In this document: piece by piece, positions 27,726-36,216 of the stretch | Position numbering within the stretch: the stretch's first letter is position 1 | Layout of the letters: every line of letters starts with the position of its first letter | From: Candidatus Endomicrobium embiratermitis | GTDB lineage: Bacteria; Elusimicrobiota; Endomicrobiia; Endomicrobiales; Endomicrobiaceae | Reading direction: 5' to 3' | Length of the DNA: 64,000 bases | Assembly (NCBI GenBank): GCA_009781315.1 | Contig: WQYI01000001.1 | Location: forward strand, 248,001-312,000 | The notes under the pieces: model-generated | What the model was told of the DNA's origin: nothing | Database searches by the model: none | The model's input: only the letters and a program-made list of their open reading frames with translations | Translations under genes and position numbers: made by a program

Positions 27726-28829
27726 ATGAAAGAAACTTTAAAAAAAATCAAAGCCATAGCGTTAAAAGAATACAGGCATATAATGAGAGATAAATTTACT
27801 CTCGCGATGGGTTTTGGTTTGCCTTTATTCCTTATTATCTTTTTCGGATTTATCATAGAATTAAATTACGATAAAATTTCCATTTTTGTAAAAGACGCAA
27901 ACCCTTCCGCGCAGTCGCGCGCTTTTGTCCAAAAACTTTCAGCCGGAGATTTATTTAAGCCTCAGTATGTTTTTAGCGACGACCCGGTAAAATATTTCGA
28001 AAGAAATAAAACCGCGGTGTTTATAAACATAGACAGAGATTTCGGAAAGACTATTTCGTATCCGCAAAACGACAAGCGTCCGCAGATCCAAATATTGCTT
28101 GACGGGTCGGACAACTCAAAAGCAGGCCTTGTTTTAAGTTATATTCCGTCTATAATATCCAATACTTACGCGCCGGAACAAACGTATGAAATAAAAATGC
28201 GTTTCATTTATAACGGCGAATTAAACAGCAAATATTTTATAATTCCGGGGCTTATAGTCGTAATCATAGGGCTTATTTCAATTTTACTTTCGTCGCTTAC
28301 TATAGCAAAAGAATGGGAAAGAGGTTCTATGGAGCTGCTTTTATCCACCGGCATAAGCCCCGCGGAGATAATACTGGGCAAAATTTTACCTTATATGGTT
28401 ATGAGCTTAATCGCAACTGTCGTTGTTTTTTTTGCGGCGCAGATTGTTTTTGCCGTTCCTTTTACCGGAAGTTTTATTTTCTTTTTTATATCGTGCTGCG
28501 TGTTTATAGCGGCGTGCCTGGGGCTTGGGATTTTTATTTCGGTAATCGCAAAGCAGCAGCAGCTTGCCATGCTGATTTCCATGCCTGTCGGGCTTTTGCC
28601 GTCAATGCTTTTGTCGGGTTTTGTATTTCCTATAGAAAACATGCCTTTGTTTTTCAGAATACTTACGGCTGTTTTGCCTCAAAGATGGCTGATGGAAATC
28701 TGCCGCGGAACTTTTTTAAGAAGCGCCGGATTTACGGATTTGATAGTTCCGTTTTTGGCGTTAAGCTGTTTTTGTATTTTTATAATAATTTTAGCGTCTA
28801 AAAAGTTTAAAACGGATTTAGAGCCTTAA
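27726..28829 (+). CDS. ABC-2 type permease, YbhS/YbhR-like
   Basis: 367 residues: one N-terminal helix (LAMGFGLPLFLIIFFGFII), a large extracytoplasmic domain (about 45-170) and five more helices, the layout of ABC2_membrane_3. The motifs AKEWERGSMELLLSTGISPAEIILGK and LSGFVFPIENMP are typical. It pairs with the next permease as the membrane part of the exporter. Its Shine-Dalgarno is supplied by the end of the preceding repeat. Confidence 0.92.
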   Translation: MKETLKKIKAIALKEYRHIMRDKFTLAMGFGLPLFLIIFFGFIIELNYDKISIFVKDANPSAQSRAFVQKLSAGDLFKPQYVFSDDPVKYFERNKTAVFINIDRDFGKTISYPQNDKRPQIQILLDGSDNSKAGLVLSYIPSIISNTYAPEQTYEIKMRFIYNGELNSKYFIIPGLIVVIIGLISILLSSLTIAKEWERGSMELLLSTGISPAEIILGKILPYMVMSLIATVVVFFAAQIVFAVPFTGSFIFFFISCCVFIAACLGLGIFISVIAKQQQLAMLISMPVGLLPSMLLSGFVFPIENMPLFFRILTAVLPQRWLMEICRGTFLRSAGFTDLIVPFLALSCFCIFIIILASKKFKTDLEP

Positions 28830-28838
28830 GGAGCGTTT

Positions 28839-29951
28839 ATGCCGAGGTTTTCGATTATTAAAGCTTTTTTTAAAAAAGAAATAGCCCAGACTTTAAGGGA
28901 TAAAAAAATGATAGCCATGATTTTTTTCGCCCCTATACTTCAGATGACTCTTTTCGGTTTCGCGCTGACAAACGAAGTCAAAAATATTTCGATAAGCTGC
29001 ATATATTCCCCTGGCGACGTTTTGGCCCGGACAATAGAAAAAAGGTTTTTGGAGTCCGGGTGGTTTGTTCCGGCTGAAAGTGCCGAAAGAACCGATTATT
29101 CGAAAATTTTATCGAAAAGAAAGGCCGAGGCTGTTTTGGTAATGCCGTCTCAAGGGCTTCTTAAAGAGATTGAAAGAGGTTCGTCCGGAATTCAGCTTTT
29201 AATAGACGCGGTAAATCCGCAAAGAGCGGTGCAGATAGAGAATTATGTTAAAAATATAATGTCCCAGACTGTTTCGCAGGAATTAAAAAATACGCCGGCG
29301 GGCTTAGCGCCGCCGGTAGATTTAAATGTTAAAATACTTTACAACCCGTCGCTAGAGTCCGCGTTTTTTATGATACCGGCTTTGTTCGGGTTTATTTTGT
29401 GTATTTTTACGGTAATGCTTACCGGGATATCTTTATCGAAAGAAAAAGAAAACGGGACTTTTGAAAAACTTATTTCTTCTCCCGTTACGGTTTGGGAAAT
29501 TCTTTTGGGAAAAACTTTTACGTATTCCATTCTTGGTTTTATAGTCGCGTTTTCCATGGTTATCGGAGCCTATTTATTATTCGGGATTACCGTAAAAGGC
29601 GGGATTTTAAAACTGTTTTTAATATGTTCGATATTTATAGTGTCGTCTTGTTCCGTGGCAATTTTTATATCTACGCTTGCCAAAACGCAGCAGCAGGCTA
29701 TGATGGGAAGTCTTATCTTTTTATTCCCTGCCCTTTTGCTTTCAGGTCTGATTTTTCCTGTGGAAAATATTCCGGTTTACGCAAGATGGATTGCTTATAT
29801 CAACCCTCTTTACTACTTGCTTGAAGCGTTAAGAAATATCGTATTAAAAGGCGGCGACTGGATTGTGTTGATTCAGACCGCTGTTCCGCTGGCTTTGATA
29901 GGAACCGCGTTGTTAATCTTCGGGGTTAAGAAATTTAACTCTAAATTGTAG
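28839..29951 (+). CDS. ABC-2 type permease, YbhR/YbhS-like
   Basis: 370 residues with the same layout as its neighbour: an N-terminal helix (MIAMIFFAPILQMTLFGFAL), an extracytoplasmic domain and a C-terminal helix bundle. KEKENGTFEKLISSPVTVWEILLGK and LSGLIFPVENIP correspond to the first permease's motifs, so the two are ancient paralogues. AAGGAG Shine-Dalgarno; 9 bases after the previous gene. Last gene of the operon, convergent with miaA. Confidence 0.92.
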   Translation: MPRFSIIKAFFKKEIAQTLRDKKMIAMIFFAPILQMTLFGFALTNEVKNISISCIYSPGDVLARTIEKRFLESGWFVPAESAERTDYSKILSKRKAEAVLVMPSQGLLKEIERGSSGIQLLIDAVNPQRAVQIENYVKNIMSQTVSQELKNTPAGLAPPVDLNVKILYNPSLESAFFMIPALFGFILCIFTVMLTGISLSKEKENGTFEKLISSPVTVWEILLGKTFTYSILGFIVAFSMVIGAYLLFGITVKGGILKLFLICSIFIVSSCSVAIFISTLAKTQQQAMMGSLIFLFPALLLSGLIFPVENIPVYARWIAYINPLYYLLEALRNIVLKGGDWIVLIQTAVPLALIGTALLIFGVKKFNSKL

Positions 29952-29987
29952 TTTTTTCGTTTTATTTGTAATTCGTCATTTCTCCGA

Positions 29988-30872
29988 TTAAAAACTTCGG
30001 GGACAGGCTCCATTTATAATTGCAGTTATATCCGGCTGGGCTTTAAACCACGTATTTTGGCGTTTGGCGTAATGTCTGGTGTCTTTTGAAAATTCTTCAA
30101 GTAAAATCTCTTTTGAAATTTCATTATCCATATACTTTATTATATGCCTGTAACCTATTCCGCTTAATGCCGGACAGTCTTTAGAATACCCCATATCCAA
30201 AACTTTTTGCGTTTCGTCTATCATGCCGTTTTCAATCATATAGCGGCATCTATCGTTTATCCTTGTATATAAAACTTCATTTTCAACTGAAATTGTATAG
30301 TGAATAAAATCGTAACGCGGATTTTTAGGTTTGTAATGTTCGGATACGGTTTTTCCCGAAAGAATATTTATTTCCAAAGCTCTCAATAATCTTTGAGGGT
30401 TTTGTTTATTTTTATCGGCGGCTTCTTTGTCGCGCTTTGCAAGAATTTCATAAAGTTCATCCGCTGTTTTACCGCTAAACGCTTTTCTTATTTCGGAGTT
30501 TGCGACCGGCATTTCATCAAGGCCGTAAAGCAACGCTTTGATATATAATCCGGTTCCGCCGGTAATTACGGGTATTTTACCTGCTTCGGCTATTTTGTCT
30601 ATTTTTAAATCCGCGTCGCGTATAAAATCAGCAGCGCTGTAAGTCTGGTCCGGATTTATAATATCGGTTAAATATTGCGGTATGCTATCGATTATACGGA
30701 CGTCTGCGGACGAAACGAATTCCCCTTCCTTATTTGTTCCGATATCAAGATATTTATAAATCTGCCGCGAGTCGCACGAAATAATTTCGCCGTTATTTTT
30801 TTTGCAAAATTCAACCGCTTTTTTGGTTTTTCCGCTTGCGGTAGGACCTGAAATGACGATTATCTTTTTCAT
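29988..30872 (-). CDS. miaA: tRNA dimethylallyltransferase MiaA
   Basis: Adds the isopentenyl group to N6 of A37 in tRNAs reading U-starting codons. The P-loop GPTASGKT, then SCDSRQIYKYLDIGT, GGTGLYIKALLYG and KQNPQRLLRALEI are all diagnostic. At 294 residues the length is normal. It overlaps mutL by 4 bases. miaB, the next enzyme of the same modification, sits at the upstream end of the same gene run. Confidence 0.96.
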   Translation of the reverse strand: MKKIIVISGPTASGKTKKAVEFCKKNNGEIISCDSRQIYKYLDIGTNKEGEFVSSADVRIIDSIPQYLTDIINPDQTYSAADFIRDADLKIDKIAEAGKIPVITGGTGLYIKALLYGLDEMPVANSEIRKAFSGKTADELYEILAKRDKEAADKNKQNPQRLLRALEINILSGKTVSEHYKPKNPRYDFIHYTISVENEVLYTRINDRCRYMIENGMIDETQKVLDMGYSKDCPALSGIGYRHIIKYMDNEISKEILLEEFSKDTRHYAKRQNTWFKAQPDITAIINGACPRSF

Positions 30873-32632
30873 TTTCTCTTAAAAAACTTTTCGAGTTCGT
30901 TTTGGGAAATCTTGTAGGCTGTAGGTCTGCCGTGAGGGCAGGTAAAAGGATGTTTGCATTTAAATAAGTCGTTGACCAGCTTTTTTGCTTCAATATGAGC
31001 GACATTATCCCCTGCTTTTATGCTTGCGCGGCATGCGGAACGTATGATTTTATCTCTTTTTTGCCCGATTTCTATGTTTTTTTCGGATTCAATGTCTTCT
31101 AATATTGACTTTACAATGTGTTCCATTGATATATTTCCAAGCAAAGCCGGATAAGCGGTTATTCTGAATGAGTTTTTTCCGAATTCGTCTATAGTTATCC
31201 CAAGTTCGTTAAACAATATTAAATTGGATTGTAAAAGGTCGGAAAGGCTTGGCGAAAGTTCAAAATTTTCAGGTATCAGTATTTGCTGTATTCTTAAATT
31301 CTTATTTTCCGTCTGCGATAAATAAAGTTCATATCTTATCCGTTCTGCAGCGGCATGCTGGTCGAAAATATAAAGCTGTCCGTCATTTTCAGCTATTATA
31401 TATGTGTCAAATGTCTGTCCCAAAACTTTTATGTTATTGTCGAAGTTATCGCTTTTTAGTTCGTCTTGTTTTGCAAAAACATTGGCATATTGGTTTATAT
31501 TGTATGTCTTGGGAGTATAACGGGCTTTTGGTTCTTTCAGGTATATCGGCGTAGAAGTTTTTTGAGAGTGCGACTGAGAAACGGCCGGATTCTTCAAGGC
31601 TTCGCCTTTCAGAATGACAGGCGAATTTACAGGTAAAGACGGATGAGAATGGGTTGTCAAGGCGTTTCTTATAGCTTTATATAGAATATCGTAAATCGCG
31701 TTTTCATCGGAAAATTTAATTTCTCTTTTAGTCGGGTGAATATTAACGTCTATTTCAGACGGTTCTATGGTTATATAAATTAGAATTCCAGGATGTTTAT
31801 CCGAAGGAATTGATTCTCTGTAAGCCTGATAAACGCAATGACTTAACCATTTCGGGAAATTAACAGGTCTTGAATTTACAAAAAAATACTGGTATTTGCG
31901 GTTAGATAAAGAATCGTCTCTGCCGGTAAAGTAAATGTCGAATAAAACCTTGTAATGTTCTCCGCTTATATTTTTGAGAGTTGAAGCAAACTGTTTGCCG
32001 AGAATATCGGAAATTCTTTCGATTTTATCGTTTACTTTTGCCGCCGAAAAAACTGTTTTTTTGTCGGAAGTAAGTTTAAACGCGATATCGTAATTTGCCA
32101 AAGCTGTTTCTTCAAGAGAATCTATTATTTTTGCGCGTTCCGTCGCGTCGCTTTTTAAAAATTTTTTGCGCGCGGGAGTGTTAAAAAATAAATCTTTTAC
32201 TTCGGTAATTGTGCCTTCTGAACCAGCCCACGGGGATATTTCGGATTTTTTTCCGCCTTTTGCCGATATTTGCCATCCGGAACTTTCGCCTTTTTTTCTT
32301 GTTTTGATCTCAAAATCGGAAACCGCGGCTATCGAAGAAAGAGCTTCTCCTCGAAATCCCAAAGATTGTATGTGATATAAGTCGTTGTAATCGGAAATTT
32401 TACTTGTGGTATGCCTTAATACGGAAAGTTCTAAATCTTTTTTGTCCATTCCAAAGCCGTTGTCTGAAATACGTATAAGTTTTTTACCGGCTTCAATGAT
32501 TTCCGCGGTAACTGAGGTTGCGCAGGCGTCCAGAGAATTTTCTACAAGTTCCTTAACGGCATTTAGCGGACGTTCCACGACTTCGCCTGCCGCTATCTTA
32601 TTTATGGTTTCTTGAGACAGTGTATTTATCAT
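30869..32632 (-). CDS. mutL: DNA mismatch repair protein MutL with endonuclease motif and in-frame repeat
   Basis: 587 residues. The N-terminal GHKL ATPase shows AAGEVVERPLNAVKELVENSLDA, DNGFGMDK and GFRGEALSSI. The C-terminal domain carries DQHAAAERIRYE, which fits the DQHAx2Ex4E endonuclease motif, and CPHGRPTAYKIS. MutL of this type nicks DNA itself, as expected in a species without MutH. The linker contains a repeat-encoded stretch (residues about 338-349, around PVILKGEALKNPA). The start overlaps nothing; the PilZ gene ends 1 base upstream. Confidence 0.97.
   Translation of the reverse strand: MINTLSQETINKIAAGEVVERPLNAVKELVENSLDACATSVTAEIIEAGKKLIRISDNGFGMDKKDLELSVLRHTTSKISDYNDLYHIQSLGFRGEALSSIAAVSDFEIKTRKKGESSGWQISAKGGKKSEISPWAGSEGTITEVKDLFFNTPARKKFLKSDATERAKIIDSLEETALANYDIAFKLTSDKKTVFSAAKVNDKIERISDILGKQFASTLKNISGEHYKVLFDIYFTGRDDSLSNRKYQYFFVNSRPVNFPKWLSHCVYQAYRESIPSDKHPGILIYITIEPSEIDVNIHPTKREIKFSDENAIYDILYKAIRNALTTHSHPSLPVNSPVILKGEALKNPAVSQSHSQKTSTPIYLKEPKARYTPKTYNINQYANVFAKQDELKSDNFDNNIKVLGQTFDTYIIAENDGQLYIFDQHAAAERIRYELYLSQTENKNLRIQQILIPENFELSPSLSDLLQSNLILFNELGITIDEFGKNSFRITAYPALLGNISMEHIVKSILEDIESEKNIEIGQKRDKIIRSACRASIKAGDNVAHIEAKKLVNDLFKCKHPFTCPHGRPTAYKISQNELEKFFKRK
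31587..31620. repeat. Palindromic repeat inserted in frame in the mutL linker
   Basis: GGATTCTTCAAGGC-TTC-GCCTTTCAGAATGACAG: an imperfect hairpin with the AAGGC/GCCTT arms and the AGAATGACAG end seen in the intergenic repeat at 61825-61893. Confidence 0.7.
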
Positions 32633-32633
32633 A

Positions 32634-33059
32634 TTAAGGCATTATCTTTTGCGGTTTTTCGCATATGTAGTAATAAGAACATTTTAAGCTGCAGACGTCC
32701 GGAACTCCGAGTATTATTTTATTTTCACAATCGTTATAATCTATAGCCATTCTGTTTATATGTTTGGCGTCTATCGAATCCATATTTATTATACGTATTC
32801 CTATATTGTACATATCGCCTTTAGTTTTAGCCCATACGACTTTTCCCGATATAGTTTCGGTTCTTAAAACAGGAATATTTATTCTAAAATAAAATTCTGT
32901 ATTTAAAGATAAATTTGCGTAAGTGAGAAGCTGCATGCCGTCCGATGATATATCAAGAATAATTCCGGGAACTTTTTTGTCGTCGATTTTTAACATTACG
33001 GGTTCATCAAATTTTTTTATTACCGGCATTCTACGGTTTTTTCTTTTTTCTACGATCAT
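32634..33059 (-). CDS. PilZ domain protein with a cysteine-containing tail
   Basis: 141 residues. The PilZ domain (about 5-105) has the arginine motif EKRKNRRMP and DISSDGMQL (the D/NxSxxG motif), so it probably binds cyclic di-GMP. After the domain come about 35 residues with CSLKCSYYYIC, an unusual C-x3-C-x5-C tail that could bind metal; that is only a suggestion. It lies between mutS and mutL, with 1 base before mutL. A link to the pilus genes at 45952-48321 is possible but unproven. Confidence 0.85.
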   Translation of the reverse strand: MIVEKRKNRRMPVIKKFDEPVMLKIDDKKVPGIILDISSDGMQLLTYANLSLNTEFYFRINIPVLRTETISGKVVWAKTKGDMYNIGIRIINMDSIDAKHINRMAIDYNDCENKIILGVPDVCSLKCSYYYICEKPQKIMP

Positions 33060-33097
33060 TTTTTGTCTCCGTATTTTTTTGATTGTTTTAATAACTT

Positions 33098-35626
33098 CTA
33101 TCCGTATTTATTTTTCCATTCCCTGATAATATTAAAAGCTTCCATAGGGCTTAACGTATCCGGTTCAACGTTCCTTAATTCTACCATAATTTGAGGCTCA
33201 GTTGAAGCAAAAAATTCCATCTGTGGAACTTCCCCGCATTTTGACGGTTCAATCTGGTTTGCCTCAAGATTTTTTAAAATTTTATAAGCTTTTTCTATTA
33301 CCTGGTGAGGAATACCGGCTATTTTTGCCACATGTATCCCGTAAGATTTGTCCGCGCTGCCTTCGACGATTTTATGAAGAAACACCACGTTCCCGTTCCA
33401 TTCTTTTACGCTGACGCTGAAATTTTTTATCCCTTTAAAACTTTGAGCAAGCCCCGTAAGTTCAAAATAATGCGTGGCAAAAAGAATTTTCGCGCCTTTA
33501 TTCGCGGCTCTTCTTTCGTCGGCAAAATATTCTATTATAGACCATGCTATGGACATACCGTCGTAAGTGGAAGTACCCCTGCCGACTTCGTCCAAAATAA
33601 TAAGGCTCTTTTTAGTATATTGGTTTAAAATATTGGCGGTTTCAACCATTTCCACCATAAAAGTGGATTCGCCTCCCGCAAGGTTATCTCCCGCGCCTAT
33701 CCTTGTAAAAATCTTATCTACAACGCCTATGCGGGCGCTTTTCGCGGGCACAAACGAGCCTGTTTGCGCCATAATTACTATTAATGCCGTCTGTCTCAGA
33801 TATGTGGATTTTCCGGACATATTAGGACCGGTTAAAATAGTTATTCTTGAATTCTCATCGAAAGAAACGTCGTTTGCAACAAACTCCCCTTCTTTTAATA
33901 TTCTTTCGATTACCGGGTGGCGGCCTTCTTCTATATAGAGGTCGTTGCCGTCGTTAATTTCCGGACAGGAATAATTATATTCTAAAGCGTTTGACGCGAA
34001 ACCGCAGAAAATATCTATTTCAGAGATAATCTGCGATGTTTTTAATATATCCGATGTAAATAAAGAAAGTTCCTGCCTTAAAGAATTAAAAATATCGCTT
34101 TCAAGCCTTAATATTTTTTCCTGAGCGGACAGTATTTTCTCTTCAAGAGTTTTTAGTTCGTCGGTTATGTATCTTTCGCCGTTTGCGACGGTTTGTTTGC
34201 GTATATAATGCTTTGGGGCCAAATGTATGTTTGATTTTGAAATTTCTATGTAATACCCGAAAACCGAAGTATATCCTATTTTTAAATTGTTTATTTTGGA
34301 TTCCTGCCGTTCTTTAGCTTCCAGGTCTGAGATATAGGTTTTAGCATCCGTGGATATTTTCCTGAGCTCGTCAAGACCGGCATTTACCCCGCTTTTAATC
34401 ACATTGCCGTCTTTAAGCGTTGCCGGAGGCTCGTCCGTTACAAATGACGTTATTTTTTCTATGACAACGGCATTTTGCGGAATTTCAAGAGACAAGCCTT
34501 CTTCTTTTTTAATAATTTCCGATATTTCGTTTATGGTTATAAGAGAATTTTTTAAAGCAACTATGTCTCTAGGGGTCGCGGTCGCGGACGAAATTCTTGC
34601 GATTATCCTTTCAATATCGGATACGGATTTCATTTTTTCGGAAATTTCTTTTCTTGTAAATCCGTTCTCAATAAAATATCTGACCGCGTTATGCCTGTTT
34701 TCTATCTTTTTAACGTCCATTAACGGTTTTACAAGCCATTGCCTTAAGGCTCTTGCGCCCATGGGAGTTTTTGTCGAATCTAAAACGTCAAGAAGCGAAT
34801 TTTCGGTTTTTCCGGTAGTCATGGAATTTAAAAGCTCAAGGGTTCTTACAGCCGTCGCGTCAAGCTGCGCGAAATCCGAATTTTTAATATAGTTGATTGA
34901 AGAAAAAATCCCGAGGCTTAACGGCTGGTTCTCTTTGACGTATGACAAAACCGCGCCGCACGCGGATATGATTTCTTTTTTGTCGAGTCCGAAGGCTTTG
35001 GCTCTTTCTTTAAAAACTTCGGCGATAATATTTTTAGCGTTTTCAAAGTCAAAAAAATCCTCTCCGACTTCCGAAAAAGGAGTTTTTAATTTTGAAACAA
35101 AATCAGACATGCGCAGGTTTTGCATATTTTTTGACGAAAATATTATTTCGCCGGGATTGTATTTTGATATTTCCGCTTCTATGGATTTTATATCGGTTTG
35201 AGCGGTAAAAAAATCTCCCGTGGAAATATCCGCCGCGGCATACGCCGCAGACATGGAAGTCTCGTCAAAAATAACCGACATTAAGAAATTATTTTCTTTG
35301 GAGTCAAGAAGCAAATCTTCCAAAACCGTTCCGGGAGTTATAACTTTTGTAACGCCGCGTTTTACTATTCCTTTTGTCGCTCCGGGTTCTTCAAGCTGTT
35401 CGCATACCGCTACTTTAAAACCTTTGTTTATAAGCTTGCGTATATACGCGCCGACCGAATGATACGGAACCCCGCACATAGGCATGCCCGTTCTTTGCGT
35501 AAGCACTACCTCAAGAACAGGAGCGGCTTTTACCGCGTCGTCGCCGAACATCTCGTAAAAATCGCCCAAACGAAAAAAAAGCACCATTCCTGAATATTTG
35601 GCTTTGATATTCCAGTATTGAGCCAT
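33098..35626 (-). CDS. mutS: DNA mismatch repair protein MutS
   Basis: 842 residues, full length. The N-terminal mismatch-binding motif is FFRLGDFYEMFGDDA (the Phe-x-Glu wedge). The ATPase has GPNMSGKSTYLRQ and LIILDEVGRGTSTYDG and ends in the helix-turn-helix of MutS I proteins. It recognises mismatches and recruits MutL, encoded two genes downstream. The SLT gene ends 8 bases upstream. Confidence 0.98.
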   Translation of the reverse strand: MAQYWNIKAKYSGMVLFFRLGDFYEMFGDDAVKAAPVLEVVLTQRTGMPMCGVPYHSVGAYIRKLINKGFKVAVCEQLEEPGATKGIVKRGVTKVITPGTVLEDLLLDSKENNFLMSVIFDETSMSAAYAAADISTGDFFTAQTDIKSIEAEISKYNPGEIIFSSKNMQNLRMSDFVSKLKTPFSEVGEDFFDFENAKNIIAEVFKERAKAFGLDKKEIISACGAVLSYVKENQPLSLGIFSSINYIKNSDFAQLDATAVRTLELLNSMTTGKTENSLLDVLDSTKTPMGARALRQWLVKPLMDVKKIENRHNAVRYFIENGFTRKEISEKMKSVSDIERIIARISSATATPRDIVALKNSLITINEISEIIKKEEGLSLEIPQNAVVIEKITSFVTDEPPATLKDGNVIKSGVNAGLDELRKISTDAKTYISDLEAKERQESKINNLKIGYTSVFGYYIEISKSNIHLAPKHYIRKQTVANGERYITDELKTLEEKILSAQEKILRLESDIFNSLRQELSLFTSDILKTSQIISEIDIFCGFASNALEYNYSCPEINDGNDLYIEEGRHPVIERILKEGEFVANDVSFDENSRITILTGPNMSGKSTYLRQTALIVIMAQTGSFVPAKSARIGVVDKIFTRIGAGDNLAGGESTFMVEMVETANILNQYTKKSLIILDEVGRGTSTYDGMSIAWSIIEYFADERRAANKGAKILFATHYFELTGLAQSFKGIKNFSVSVKEWNGNVVFLHKIVEGSADKSYGIHVAKIAGIPHQVIEKAYKILKNLEANQIEPSKCGEVPQMEFFASTEPQIMVELRNVEPDTLSPMEAFNIIREWKNKYG

Positions 35627-35634
35627 TAAAGGCG

Positions 35635-36216
35635 TTAAGCCTTCTTTATTATCAGCAGATTTCTTAATTTGTCGGCTCCTTTGTAAAAATTATACGTTAT
35701 GAGTATGGCTTTGGTATGTTTTTGGGTTTCTTTAAAAGGAATTTTTGATATTTTTTTCGCGATATCCGGATTTTGCAAAAGCCAGTTGTCAACATTTCCT
35801 ATTCCCGCGTTATACGCCGCCAAAACAAGTATCAAATTTTTGTTGTAATATGACATAAGCTGTGAAAGATAATAACTGCCGAACATTATATTTAATTCCG
35901 GATTTTTTAACATTTCCGGCGTATAATCCGGCATATCAAATTGTCCGGCAATTTCCTGCGCGGTTTTAGGCATTATCTGCATAAGACCTATTGCGCCTTT
36001 GTTTGACACGGCGTTAGGATTTAAATTAGATTCTCTTTTCATTACGGCGTCAACAAGCAGCGGATCTATGGAATACTTTTGAGAATACAAAGCGATTTGC
36101 TCTTTATACGGATTTTTATGAAAAACGCCGGTTTTATTGTTGATATAAACCAATAAATGGATTATCAGCGAGACTATGATAAGAACATATAATGAATATA
36201 CTATTTTCTTGTTCAT
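35635..36216 (-). CDS. Membrane-anchored lytic transglycosylase (SLT domain)
   Basis: 193 residues. An N-terminal anchor (VLIIVSLIIHLLVYI) is followed by a soluble lytic transglycosylase domain: the catalytic Glu in MKRESNLNP, GAIGLMQIMPKTAQ and LVLAAYNAGIGNV. It cleaves peptidoglycan glycan strands in the periplasm. It is a minimal form without the superhelical part of Slt70. Its ATG overlaps the miaB stop (ATGA). Confidence 0.93.
   Translation of the reverse strand: MNKKIVYSLYVLIIVSLIIHLLVYINNKTGVFHKNPYKEQIALYSQKYSIDPLLVDAVMKRESNLNPNAVSNKGAIGLMQIMPKTAQEIAGQFDMPDYTPEMLKNPELNIMFGSYYLSQLMSYYNKNLILVLAAYNAGIGNVDNWLLQNPDIAKKISKIPFKETQKHTKAILITYNFYKGADKLRNLLIIKKA

Noticed and set aside
28313-28801. 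162-codon frame within the first permease gene
   Set aside because: Same-strand shadow in another frame; the permease frame has all family motifs.
34350-34892. 180-codon plus-strand frame inside mutS
   Set aside because: Antisense shadow of mutS with no Shine-Dalgarno and no recognisable domain.
36213-36216. Frameshift as cause of the missing MiaB TRAM domain
   Set aside because: The next gene overlaps the stop by 4 bases and encodes a lytic transglycosylase; no TRAM-like residues are visible in any frame.
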